NCBI GenBank assembly: GCA_015039365.1
Contig: WION01000091.1
Coordinates: forward strand, 62,001-126,000
Direction of reading: 5' to 3'
DNA: 64,000 bases
Source: Amanita rubescens
Taxonomy: Eukaryota > Basidiomycota > Agaricomycetes > Agaricales > Amanitaceae
This document shows, piece by piece, positions 45,420-56,799 of this stretch (position 1 is the stretch's first letter; each line of letters begins with the position of its first letter). The notes below the pieces were generated by a model, which was not told where the DNA came from, searched no databases, and saw only the letters and a list, made by a program, of their open reading frames with translations. The translations under genes and the position numbers were made by a program.

Positions 45420-46600
45420 GGGTATCGAACGTCTTATTAGAGAGCATCGAGTGAGAATGCATATTGTAATCCCCATCAATTGCAAGGAATCATCAATTTT
45501 GTTCTGGTGAGGTGATGGAACTTTACGCATCACTTTTGGGCCACAGCATATAACTAATTAAGCGCCATCAACGACTGATATCAGATATAAAACGAGTCCC
45601 CAGGTTGTTTCTATGGTACCGGTGCTTCCTGTAACATCGTGCAGTGAACCATCGCAAGGAGAGGACTGGAGAGGAGCGTCAGAAAAGAACTTGGAAGCAT
45701 GTGCTTTGAGCAATTCAGAGATGCGTAGTCAAGCTTTCGTGAGAACCCTAGCTAATTGATACATGTAGAAGTTAGTGCTATGACAAATCAATAATGAATT
45801 ATGAAACCTAGAGCACAGAGTGCCGAAACATACCGAAAACATGATAATTGATGTTACCAACGCAACGACCGCTCCTGATCGCACATAACTAGACATAGCC
45901 GAGCATTTGAGTGATAGATAATACGAAGGCTGGTTGGTTTTTGATCCCATTCCCCAATGCTTCTCGCTACTAACATCCTCGTTTTATTACTTGTTCCCTC
46001 TATGATTCGCGCCATGATGCCTGGCGGAGTTAAATACCCAGTGACCGGGAGGCCGGAAATTGAGGTGAGTCGCCATCTTATCCACGTTGAAAGTTATCTC
46101 AGTCAGACTGGCAAAAAAGAGCACAGAAATAGCTAAAACTGTAGCAGTTGGCTTGAAAGACAAATGCAAAGGGCAGTCCGAGGACCAGTGCGCAGCATCC
46201 ATTTTGCACCAGACCTTCTTGAATACGGTCAACTGTGGACTACCCGTCTTTTTGGAACAAGACACGGGAAACCCCGAGCGGTTTCACTCGTTTATAACTG
46301 GCGAATTTCCCCCAGTAAGTCGCTATGAAGCTATTTTCCGAGAAAGTCTCAGCCCGCCGTCGGGTAGGAAAAAAATTCGCTATTGTATCTCATGATGATC
46401 TGTGACTACAAGTGTCATGGAAAAGATCGCATTCGCAGACAATGCTGGACCTGTATAACGAAATGCACGTCTCCTTTACTGAAGTCGCATTTTCCTACCA
46501 TCGACGAGCATTTAAAAGAACTCAGCGCAGCAACACAATCGCAGGCGCAGCGTCAAATGAAACGGGCGTACTATTATTGATGACGAGACTGTATATCTAT
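45420..46600 (+). repeat. segmental duplication, left copy
   Basis: Aligns with about 48955-50180 over promoter, gene and 3' end: TCTTATTAGAG at the left edge, GTGAGAATGCATATTG, ATATAAAACGAGT, AGTGAACCATC, then the whole small secreted protein gene. Between the copies lie two unrelated genes. Confidence 0.8.
45957..46580 (+). CDS. small secreted Cys-containing protein 1
   Basis: Three exons (45957-46064, 46120-46314, 46413-46580), about 155 residues; the second exon's acceptor is AAAAAAG, chosen because it keeps the frame in both paralogues. Signal peptide MLLATNILVLLLVPSMIRA. Mature part has KDKC, DQCAASILHQTFLNTVNCGL and LPVFLEQD, and an end with CHG, QCWTC and KC. Seven or so cysteines in a short secreted protein resemble fungal effector-like proteins, by analogy only. 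An exon 3 read in another frame is also open, so the last exon is less certain. Confidence 0.6.
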
Positions 46601-47470
46601 AAACAGCGTATTATATATGTGCAATCGTTGTCCTCGACATGACTTCCATTCATCGACGACATGACCTGACATTGTCGAGTTTAACACCGAGCGTGGTCTG
46701 GAAGTAACGTCCGACTACTAGAGATTGCTTTCAATCGGTTGATCTGCCCCATCTCAATCAACAATCTTGTATGGACTAGTACTTGTCAATAGCAAATACT
46801 GCGCAAAATGATCATCATCTTCGCCACCCACCATCAGCGATACAGAAACACAGTGAAAAGAAAAGGAGACTATGAAACGATGGTCGGAAAACCATGAGAC
46901 GCATGTCAGAATTGCAATCTATCAAATATGTCGATGCTTTGCATGGGAAGTAGACTGACTGTTCCGCCTTGGCATCAATAACTTTGAGGCACCCGTCGTC
47001 TTCAAATACGGTGGTAGGATATAGATAGGGTATGGGTACGGGATAACACATTGCGCATCCGTACCTTAACCCGCACCCATGCCGCGGGTTAACGCTGCCG
47101 TAGAGGTACAGAGCAGGTGGAGGACCAGCACCGTCTCAGGCACCTGCGTCCAGACCCCGATTGGGTAGTAAGCGGGAGAGTTGGTTGTTGGGGTGAGGAT
47201 AGGACTGCTGTAGGGGAAGCGGGAGGCATCCTGTGCACTGAGCCGTCGAAGTGGCCGACTGCGAATTGGGGCAAGTCGGGGGAGACGTCGAATCGTGTCT
47301 GGGTCGGGTTGGCCCCGATACCTCCTTTCAGTCAAGTTTCTGCATCACGTTGTCACACTGTGATACAGTTGCTCTCTGAATAGCGGAAAGGGGGAATCCC
47401 CAGATATCTCTACCACCAGGGCTAGTACGACAGTAACGAACGTACGAATTACAACCAAAACGCACCGGGG
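46601..47470. other. intergenic, no gene seen
   Basis: Unique-looking DNA between the secreted protein gene and the nuclease-fold-like gene. Open frames lack support. Confidence 0.4.
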
Positions 47471-48335
47471 ATGTCGATGCTCTACCGCCAGCAAAGCGGG
47501 AAAAAACTTTACCGCGGATATAAGGATGCAAACGAATGGACACGAGTGGACCTCGATTCGTACAATATCCATGTGACTCCGCAAGATACAGCTTCTTTCT
47601 TCAATAGCCCTTTTCTTCCAAATCCACAAATTTCAGCAGAGATTCTCGACGTCGAAGAAGCCGTTGACATGAAGAACAACGATAACGTGATGCTCATCGA
47701 GCTTCTCGACGCCGCCATGGCTCCGAGTTCGGAAGAATCGGCTGTCATCGACTTTTCAACCCAGTTGTTCAGGTATCTTGGTGGTTACATTGGCGGTCGT
47801 CGATATCCACGTACCCGGAAATATCTCGCCCTGCCTATATCTGGTCATACCCAAAAGGCAATGATAGACTTGTGCATCATTGACGGCTCCAGCGACCATA
47901 TCGTCCTCATCGTCGAAGATTACAAACGTTCAAATGGCTCCATTTCTGATGCAGAGGCAAAGCTGGTCGCCAAGGCTATCGCTGCGTTTGAGTACAATAA
48001 CGAATGTAGAAAGGCCAGCGGCTTGCCTGAACTCGACAAGAAGGTAAGCCTCTCTCCCTATTTCACTTGCCTAACGTTGAGCGCTTCAATAGGTGATGGC
48101 TGGGATCATTATGACTGGAACTATGCCGACGTTTTATGAAATTCCCATCACCTTGGACCTGGTTCACAGTGTTCGCCATGGAAACTTTTCCTACCAGCCC
48201 ACTGAAGTCTTGGCTTATTATGTACCCGTTACGAGACAGAACCGTCGTTGGACTGAAGGCATGAAACCATTGGACAATAGGCGCAATATTCTCAGCTGTT
48301 ATGAGGCTTTCAAGGCCATTGCAGGGGTTAATTAG
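47471..48335 (+). CDS. Agaricomycete hypothetical protein with PD-(D/E)XK-like core
   Basis: Two exons (47471-48043, 48093-48335), 271 residues. Contains STQLFRYLGGYIGGRRYPRT, then MIDLCIIDGSSDHIVLIVED followed by YK, then AEAKLVAKAIAAFEYNN, GIIMTGTMPTFYEIPIT and a C-terminal EGMKPLDNRRNILSCYEAF. I recall this as a widespread, multicopy uncharacterised family of Agaricomycetes. The D...(E/D)xK arrangement (MIDL ... VEDYK) resembles the restriction-endonuclease-like fold, but activity is not shown. It lies between the two duplicated segments. Confidence 0.75.
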
Positions 48336-48388
48336 CATAGACTCTGTATCGAATAAATACAACTGGGAAGTATTCGATGAACAACCAA

Positions 48389-48950
48389 TCATTTGACATA
48401 TTCAACCATCGGAAAAATCTGCTCCCAATTATAAGCTTTCGGCCTATAACTCACCTCACTTATCCGTTTGTCCACAGACTCATGAACCCGAACCTCGTAT
48501 ATACCTCCTGCGGCCAAGATTACGCCTGGTAGCAAATGTGAATATGAAGTTATGTTTAGACTTTTTTGAAACACATACATTCTTAAACGAATCCAGTTTC
48601 CTCTGGCATCTTGATAGGTGAAGAGAGTTGGAATGAATTCAATGAGCCACCAGAACCAGACGAGAATGAGCTGGTCGAAAATGTTGTCACGTAAATCGAG
48701 AAAATGTCGTCCGACGATGACCGTTAGCTTGCGGGTGGCTGCTAATCTGGATTCTGCACCGGTCCACCCACTCGGCGCAAGTGACTCCACCATAATAGAT
48801 ATATTGACGTCGACCATGCGGGCTGTTGTATCGTGTCTCGTGAATTGCCGCGCTCTGCTTGGATGTCTCGCGTATCGCCGTGGTCTCGGCTAAATCCGCG
48901 CGAGGAAGAGATTTTCAGGCCTTGGAACCAGAGCTCACCAGAGTGGGTTA
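48389..48950 (-). pseudogene. 3' remnant of a DUF2235-like hydrolase gene
   Basis: Minus-strand frame 48817-48389 reads VNISIMVESLAP, FDQLILVWFWWLIEFIPTLF, TYQDARGNWIR and, after a probable intron (GTATGTG ... ACCAG), GVILAAGGIYEVRVHESVDK and YRPKAYNWEQIFPMVEYV. This order resembles the C-terminal part of fungal DUF2235 alpha/beta hydrolases; the family call is tentative. The catalytic N-terminal part is absent: homology stops at about 48950, where the right copy of the segmental duplication begins. It is thus probably truncated by that event. Confidence 0.5.
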
Positions 48951-48954
48951 TCGA

Positions 48955-50180
48955 CCGTCTTATTAGAGGGCATGAGTGAGAATGCATATTGTGATTGCCC
49001 CATAGGCGGAAGTGCAAGGAATCCTCAATTGTGTTCTGGTAAGGTGAGTGAACAAGTTTACGCATCACTTCGGGAAGTTCGGGACATATGAGTGGTATAT
49101 GACACTCGACCGACATCAGATATAAAACGAGTGATATCATCCCCCAGGCTCCCAGGTCGTCGCTATGGTGCATTTTTCAGTGAACCATCCCAAGTAGAGG
49201 AGCGTCGGAAACCATGGAATCAGTACAATTAGCTTCCTCCTACTGCAATTGCACCTTTGCCATGTGTGAAGACTTGGCGGCGGCCTGTTCTTTTGAGCAA
49301 TTCAGACTTTGCCTTCTGTTTTGGAGATGCGTAATCAAGCTTCCAGAGTCGTGAAAGCCCTAAATCATAAATCAAAGATGAATTATGAAACTTGTGATCC
49401 TGCAAAGCCGAGAGTGCCGAAACACACGATATTAATTGCCAACGCGATGACCACTCATCAGTTCTCATCGATATCATCGCGCATAGCCAGAGAATAGCCA
49501 AGTATTTAATAATAAGTGATAACTTTTTTTGATGCTATTCCCCAATGCTTCTCGCTACTAAAATCCTCATTTTATTACTTGTCTCCCCTGTGATTCGTGC
49601 CATGAAACCTGGCAAAATTGACTACTCGCCGGAGCCCAAGAGACCGCAAATTGAGGTGACTGACCATCTTGTCCACGCTGAAAGTTGACTCAGTCGGACC
49701 AAAAAAGGCCACTTCTGTGGCCAACGTTGCAGCAGTTGCCTTGCAGGACAAATGCAGAGACGATCATTATGTTGATCACTGCGCAGCATCCATTTTGCAC
49801 GAGACCTTCTTGAATACAGTCAACTGTGGACTGCCCGTCTTTATGGAACAAGATATACACAACCCCGCAAAGTTTCACTCATTTATTACTGATGAATTCC
49901 CCCCCGTAAGTCGCTATAAAGCTATTTTCTGAGAAAGTCTCAGCCCAGCGTCGGATAGGAAAAGAACGCGCTAATATATCTCATGATGATCTGTGACTAC
50001 AAGTGTCATGGACAGGTCACTGGCGGTTCTTGCTGGAACTGTGTAAAGACATGCCTGTTTACTTTACTGAAGCCGCGTTTTCCTACTATCAACCAACGAT
50101 TAAATATATACAGCGGACTCGTGACACAAGCACTTTCGGGTTCGCACCAGAAACGGGCGTACTACTAATGGCGAAATCCG
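48955..50180 (+). repeat. segmental duplication, right copy
   Basis: Counterpart of 45420-46600, same orientation, roughly 80 percent alike by eye, with small indels. Its left edge coincides with the break in the hydrolase remnant, which suggests this is the inserted copy. Confidence 0.8.
49545..50168 (+). CDS. small secreted Cys-containing protein 2
   Basis: Exons 49545-49655, 49708-49905, 50004-50168; about 157 residues. Signal peptide MLLATKILILLLVSPVIRA, mature KPGKIDYSPEPKRPQIE, then QDKC, DHCAASILHETFLNTVNCGL, FITDEFPP, and a last exon with CHG, SCWNC and KTC. Cysteine positions match paralogue 1, while the charged spacer regions differ (RDDHYV against KGQSED). Same splice sites including the unusual AAAAAAG acceptor. 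Both copies appear intact. Confidence 0.6.
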
Positions 50181-50464
50181 TAGCTACGCAACCGATGTTG
50201 TGACATAATGTCAATATATACCCCTAGACACGTTAAAGGGTTCGCCGTTTACTTTGTTTTTCATCAAGCGGCCCCGTGCTAAGGCGTGCATAGGAGGTAA
50301 CTGAGAAAAGTGTAGCCCTGGAGGCAGATGGTCAGGTGGACGGTGTGGCCCGCGAAGCACCGCGCTTTCCATCACAATCCCCGGGGGCGGCGGACAGAAC
50401 AACTCAAATATCATTCCTCTCGTCAAAGTCACGCCGGTAACCGACTACATTTAATGCACCGCGT

Positions 50465-50945
50465 CTAAAGATCGTACGCTGCTGCTTCTGCTTCTAAGTC
50501 CCGTTCGTTGAGCTCCAGTATATAATCCAGTGCTCGCTTATAGCTTATGACCTTTAATAGACATCATGCATGAGTTGTGTATCGTAACTTCAGAGAGTAC
50601 TACTTACCTCGCTACGTAATTGAAGAAGTTGCACCCGTTCAGCTCGAGGTTCGAGAAAATCGCGCTTGTGGTGGCTCTTGCGGTCGTGTATATAATGGGC
50701 GAGCGCCTACCCAAAACACCTTTACGTTCGGCTCCCTGACCAAGCTCAAGTACAACCGAAGAACGCACCTCTCCTCCTTCCACGAGTCCTTTGATAGCCC
50801 AGCCGATCGGTCCAAATAATGGTGCCGGACTGCGTTGTTTAATATCAGGGAATGTTTGGGGGGCTCCATAACTTGAAGGCGCCGCATAAGCTGGCATGCT
50901 AACAGCCAAGACGAGGAGGACGGGGACGGGGACTGCAAGACGCAT
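50465..50945 (-). CDS. small secreted protein, unrecognised
   Basis: Starts MRLAVPVPVLLVLAVSMPAYA, a clear signal peptide, followed by a Gly/Pro-rich mature part (PSSYGAPQTFPD, GPIGWAIKGLVEGGEV) and LELNGCNFFNY. A second exon probably ends RALDYILELNERDLEAEAAA-YDL with TAG at 50465-50467. Two donors are possible near 50608-50614: the better-looking GTAAGT breaks the frame, while GTAGCG keeps it. About 130-140 residues. Function unknown. Confidence 0.5.
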
Positions 50946-52820
50946 TATAGGGGTTAATTTATGTGAGGATACGGGACCAGCCCTATCTATTGGCTACAAT
51001 GTCAAAATACAGAATTCATGGGAGTAGACGGGCTTCTTACAGGAGGATAGATGTTGGGATGCACGGCACAGTGGGATGGTGGGGAACCACGCCTACTTTT
51101 AAGCCCAGGTTAGTAATAGGATCCGTGACGAACATTGCCGCCTTAGCAGCGCGGTGCGCGGAGTATAGGTACTATTTATATAGGCGCAGTAAAGCTGTTC
51201 TCGTGGCTATGACAGCATAATGATTTAAATAATAAATTAAATATTTTCAACTTGCTTGTTGCATACCTTCGGCTTACGATGACTTCGTGCAACTTTTGTT
51301 CCTACTAAAGTAGTATCGCGAATTCGATGTTCAGCGATCTACTGAATGTATTTCGTGTGGAACATTCTGGACACTGGTAACGAACTTCGTCTGGAGCCTA
51401 CAAATATGATCAGTGACAAAGTTCAGGGACGTTTCATGACGTGAAGGACATGGTACATTTTTAGTCAATCACCGCGTTTCCCCGCGACCAAAGGTCGCCA
51501 TAGACAAGGCACGATTTGATGCGACTGACGGCACTGTAAGCTGGAAAGAGCATGAAAGTGTACCAGTTCTGATCATGGGGGGACTCCAAGGCAATATACA
51601 TTGATCATGAGTTTCGGGTTTGGTGGCAGTTGATCGTTGATCAATGATATTAATAATGTGATATGCATCTTTGACTCGAAGACGAAACAAACCTTCGTCG
51701 ACTACAGATGCATCTCTTGCTACCACTTGTTACAATCGATGAAGGACAAAGTACGCGCGTCCCCGCTCGACTGCCTATGAGGAAAAACAGGGGCGCGACC
51801 GTATGAGGGTTCTGGCAGAGCACTGTAGTTGCGTATGTGAGGGCTCCGTGGCTCTACCTTTTCTGAACGACAGAGCAGAGCGGGCGTGCGTGCAATTTGA
51901 ATTGTTCCGCCTTCTGCCATTCGGTTGCTTGCTGTCACTGGCATGGACCTGGTCACCATCCTTTCTGGTAAGAATTGATGTCCTTGGTACGCATACACAC
52001 TCCTCGTCTAGATGAAGAACCTGTACTGCCTAACTGTGAAGAAGCGTGCCCCGTACGACATCACTTCCCTGTGATGTCCTCAGACAGGATCGAAGTCGCG
52101 TTGAAGCAGTAAAGCGTACCATATGACGTCACCATATCAGTGCCAATAATATCTCCGAACAAAACCGATGATCCGTCTTCAGTAGGTCCAATGCCGCATT
52201 TTCGTCCTGGTCTCTGAGCGATGCTGGTGGCGAGGATCGGATGATGACAATACAAGATATTACAAAAATGTACATCACAGGCACCCACCACCCACCACAA
52301 GCGCCCTGGGGCCTAAACAAGGTTATAATAATAAAAAAAGAATACGGTCCAAACTTATCAGGTCTAGGGCGAGACATACAGCCTGAGGTGAAGCAAGGGG
52401 GAACCGATCCACTAAAAATTACCCGGTTGGAATGTGCAACTTTTGATTCATATATCGACGTGCGTAGTAACACAACAAGTAACACGAATCAACTAAATTA
52501 TGAACTTCCAGAGCTCATGGCTCAGTCCATCGCGATCGACAGTGACCTGGGGCAATTTTTATAACTATCAGTATATAATTTTTGGAAAAAAAGCATACCG
52601 GAGTAAGAGGAGCGTGGCTCGCGAGCCTCATAAACAAGTCTTGGCGGATAACCTTAATCCTATAAAGCATCGCATTCAATTCACCGTAGCAAAGTTCATT
52701 GTCCTCACTCACTTGTACAATCCAGGATGCTCTTCAATAAGTTCATACCGTTCACGTATGGGACGAACGACAACGTCACTTCCCTGTGTGCGGATGATTC
52801 AGTTCCACGAATATTGACGG
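50946..52820. other. gene-poor stretch
   Basis: Several short open frames, none with recognisable domains. The minus-strand part 52061-52480 may hold pieces of another small gene (DQDENAALDLLKTD), but no model could be built. Confidence 0.3.
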
Positions 52821-53116
52821 TCAGACTACTAAACGAACAGGATGATGGCCCTTGTCGGCGACACCCGCTTCGGGAGACATAAGGCTGTGCAAGGTAACCC
52901 AAGCTTTGCCGTCTCTTTGGAGGACCCACTGCAAACCCAAGTATCAATATATGCTTGTACGCGGACCATAAACTACTTCACCTTCTGGCTTATACCCCCG
53001 TGTTCCGGGAATCCGACGATATTGGTGCCCGGCGCAATCCTGCCTCCATCCAAGTCGAAGTATAACCCTGTGGTTTCGCTGACAATTCTGTAGGTTCCGT
53101 TGTGTGGGAGTCCCAT
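52821..53116 (-). CDS. short ricin-B-type (beta-trefoil) lectin-like protein
   Basis: Two exons (53116-52982 and 52928-52821) give 80 residues: MGLPHNGTYRIVSETTGLYF, DLDGGRIAPGTNIVGFPEHG, then the intron and WVLQRDGKAWV. The pattern NGTYRI...DLxGG...G.P.HGG..Q.W is the first repeat of the small ricin-B-like lectins of mushrooms, which usually have about 140 residues and three repeats. Here only the first repeat and part of the second precede the stop, so this is a truncated gene or one whose last exon was missed. Carbohydrate binding is inferred from family likeness. Confidence 0.55.
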
Positions 53117-55077
53117 GATCGCTATGCAGAGCTGAGGTCGTATTGACTGAGGAGAGTCGGGCTGTCATCGCCGCTCTTATATGTCGACGAATGATACGCG
53201 TTCTTTCATATGATTCGTGGCCATGTCCTTGGTGCAAACCTTTCAAGCAGTGTCTAATGTTATAATGGTGGTTGACATGTCAAATGGTCTAGACGTACAG
53301 GGATCATGATTTTATGTCAATCCGTGGAAGCGCACCGCTCTAGACGCAAGGGTATGATACCTCGTGAGCGTTTGCTTTTCGCCAGTATTATTCGACTTCC
53401 GATGCCGATAGACCTGAGTTAACAAAGAGGGACAAACGCATTCGATTTGAATCAGGAAAGTTGGTTCATTTCCAGTCGAGGACGGAGAAGATGGACGCAT
53501 TGCTTTGAATGGGGTAATTTTCCGGTTCCACGTCCTTTGACGATTTTTATCCTTTGCAGGCTGCTCGTAGCTGAATCGAGGGCCGCACCAGCTAGAGCAG
53601 CACATAGTCTGATATGGCTGTGGGGCACATACAAGATGTGCCGTGACGATCATCTGCATCCGCCGAAACGCGCGTTTGGCGATGTTTGTACCCTGCGGCC
53701 GCCCGTTACTCGATCGATCATCTGCTACTCAAGCAATTGTAATGGCGACCATGCACCCTGTCAAGCTATCGGGCTTTGACTTTGTGCGAATCCGATCATC
53801 TTGTTAGTTATGCGTAAGTTCACCAGATCTGGCGGGTTCATCTTTACAATGCGTCAAATTAACTGAGCGCCATTTTTACTCTGGCAAACCTGACACTATG
53901 ATGATTAGAATCGGGTACGGTGTAGAAATTCTGTCCGTTGTAAATGACTAGAACTTGAAGTACCACTTACTGTTAGGCGGTTGGGTAAAGTCTTTGTCCT
54001 TTCCATCCGAGGTACTAGAAGAGTTAAGAGCCTATTAGATCATATAGGCGAACATTATTTTATACGAGCAACCTTCTTGTTTCTGGCAGCGCTTCAGCAT
54101 TGAACTGTACACAGTCAATCAGGCTTCAATTCCCTTGTGACTTCGAATCTGGTTTTACTTCAGACGGTGAGCAATGGGAATTGGAACTGTCGGTTGCGGG
54201 TGCGCGGTTACATATCTCCGGCTGATGTCATGTGCGACTGGAGCATTCACTGGTATTGAGAAAAGGCAATAACTATATTTTAGTGGCAGCCACAAGACCA
54301 TCAACATAAACTGGAACTATCATATCGAGCAATTTTCATTGTAACCGACCGACGCCCGATCATCGCTATTGGAATCTAACGGATAACGGTGATAATATGT
54401 ACCCGAACGGCCTGACAATAAGTTACTAAGGCGTGATCAGCCCAAATTATCTCCGGCGGTCTTTAGTACGCGCTCTTTTCGAGTTCCCCCCCGCATTTCT
54501 CGGCGGCGCGACGACAGTCCGTTTTCTCAGTGCGCCTGCGTGAAGAAGTTTGAACCGATAATAAAGCACGATGCATGGCCGCCTACCTTTACCTTTACCT
54601 TTACCTTTACCTTTACCTTTACCTTTCGTTTCTGTTTCCCAATTATCATACCAGCCGTGTCCGAATAGGCATTCCTTTTGTACGCACGCAAGAAGGTCGT
54701 CTCTTTCCTTGTGACAGCGAAGCAGGCACCAGTCTGCAAACGCAATGGGCTGTTGTGGTATTGGCTTGAGTAAAAAGGAAAAAGGGCGATACGTACGATC
54801 GGAAGTGTTAGTACCGGTACTTGGAGAATGTCATCAATAAGTGAAATGGGTCATAATGAGTGTGCTTTTCTTTACCTCTATGTTCGGCTTTCAATTGGAG
54901 GTCTCGATCAGTGAAATGGGTCATAACGAGTATGGTTTTTTTTACCTTTCTCTTTGGCTATGAATCCTTGCCTCCAAAGTTCCTCCTGTTCAGAGTCTTT
55001 GATCTTTGCCAATATAACCTGGATGTCAAGGCTGCGAGTGATGCACAAATAAACAAACTCCGGGAACTGTTGTGGTT
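53117..55077. other. gene-poor stretch with simple repeats
   Basis: No gene supported. It includes the ACCTTT repeat (54585-54626) and a short direct repeat AGTGAAATGGGTCATAA at about 54840 and 54912. Confidence 0.4.
54585..54626 (+). repeat. hexanucleotide repeat (ACCTTT)7
   Basis: Seven perfect head-to-tail ACCTTT units. The frames open through it only because the unit is six bases. Confidence 0.95.
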
Positions 55078-55501
55078 TTAATTTAACGTTTGACCACAAA
55101 AGGCGACACATACAACGTTGTAACTGCCTCTAGGCTGCAGATTTTCTACCAAATGGATTTGAATAGGATTCATCGACAGCTGAGCCGGGGACACGCCGCC
55201 CACACCGTAGTTATGTGGATTTCTGATACAACCACTTATACAGTTTACGACAGCGGTATCGTCCATTGGCAAGCGAGGGTGCCCACGCGAACATTCTCCT
55301 TCACAAGCTTTTTCTAACTTGGGTTTGAATTTGAGTTTGGTCAATTCGGCGGCGAAAGACGACAATGGCACGTACGCCCGGTTCCGGTGCTCGAGCGATC
55401 AGGGGTACTGGCTCGAGGCTGTTGGGAGAATTCAAGGAAAGACAAGCACGCGCCAATACAACGAGGACGATAATGAAGCGGGTCAAAACTTGAAAGGGCA
55501 T
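55078..55501 (-). CDS. small secreted protein with three CxxxC pairs
   Basis: Two exons (55501-55376, 55317-55078), 121 residues, intron 58 nt with GTACGT donor and AAG acceptor, phase 0. Signal peptide MPFQVLTRFIIVLVVLARAC. The propeptide-like NSLEPVPLIAR precedes a mature part with CEGEC, CISGC and CVAFC, and HNYGVGGVSPAQLS between. The regular spacing of six cysteines suggests three disulfides. I do not recognise the family; the layout resembles secreted fungal effector-like proteins. Confidence 0.6.
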
Positions 55502-56799
55502 AGTAGGGGAATGTTGCTTGGGGTAGAAACGGAGACCTTGCTCTCCCCATTTATGGTTTTCACTCTGGCTGACACGATCATACGGGATGATATTGGCTGT
55601 GGAGTAGATGAATCTGAAACAAACAAAACCTGAGCGCGAGCTGATCCGGAGCCAAGCCGAACTTGCTACGCTCGACGCTGCCATCTTTCACCACCCGTCA
55701 TTTTAGCCATTTGCCACTAATAAATATACCTCAATGTTCCGAGATGACGCGATACGAAGGGGGTCATAAGCAAAACTGTATTATCGCAACGTATTCATCA
55801 GCCGACGCTCTGATCTATCATTGCGAAACCCAGGGGTGCGCTCTTACTAATCTCTTCACTCGCCTCGCTCTCAGATTCTTGTACAACGACAGCACAATGA
55901 TGGTATGCGAAAGATGAGATTGAGCAGGAAGCCATATTCACTGACATATTGGCGCTGCTGTGGCTTTGACCTAAGTCGCGTCCGAGTGTAACGAGTAAGC
56001 ACATGTTCTTGTCAGCTACTCGTATTCGGGCTGATGTGATTTCGTCTAGAGGGAGATCGCAAAGGGTTATGAAGAGACGAAGCTTGGACCGCACAGTGCT
56101 GCCACGTACTACTACTAGGACGCCTATTGGAATCATGCTTTCTGCATTCACCACTGCCCCAGCTAACAACCATACCATTTGTAGCTGGGCTCACTCTAGT
56201 TCTCACTGGGAGAGGGGAAAGAGGGAGCGAAAGGAGAGGAGAGGGAACCATGAAAAGACAGGATGATGTGGCAGTCGATGAAAAAAGTGACGAAATTGAA
56301 GACGATCGGAAAGCCTGCCGAACCTAAAGCTGCTTTCATAAAAATGATGCTGGGACGACGCTCAGATTCGTCTTGAATGTACCCTGAGGTATGTGTCCAT
56401 CCGAAATTGGCTCAAGGCAACAACCGACATGGAACGTCGCCATGACAGCTCCATGTAACAGGGCTACAAAGACCACATCGTCCGAGTCATAATCGAAGAG
56501 GATTTTGAGCATCTCGGTCGTGTGTTTGTACGAATGACTTAGTCCATGATGTAAGGTGTGTAAAGCATGACAACCCCGGCATGAAAATTGGAGGCTTTAC
56601 GGTACCATTTTTTTACAAACACATTCGTTCTACTTGCTCCAGGCTTGCGTTGGAGTTTGGCGCTTCTTGTTACGCTCGGCAGAAACGGCTATTTGGTACA
56701 CTTTGGTTTATACTATGCTATATTTGGGAGCTCTCCGATAAGATCCAACTCGGGCATAATCTTTTTGTCACCCGAGGAGGCCAAAGTCATTCAGTCAAA
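55502..56799. other. intergenic, no gene seen
   Basis: No recognisable coding sequence. An in-frame ATG at 56581 precedes the F-box gene but the residues between it and 56800 look untranslated. Confidence 0.4.

Noticed and set aside
54585..54626. ACCTTT repeat as telomere-like sequence
   Set aside because: It is not the TTAGGG-type unit usual in filamentous fungi, it is only 42 nt long, and genes continue on both sides.
56581..56799. Upstream start at 56581 for the F-box gene
   Set aside because: The 73 extra residues have no F-box-family likeness, while the ATG at 56800 directly precedes the F-box as in related proteins.
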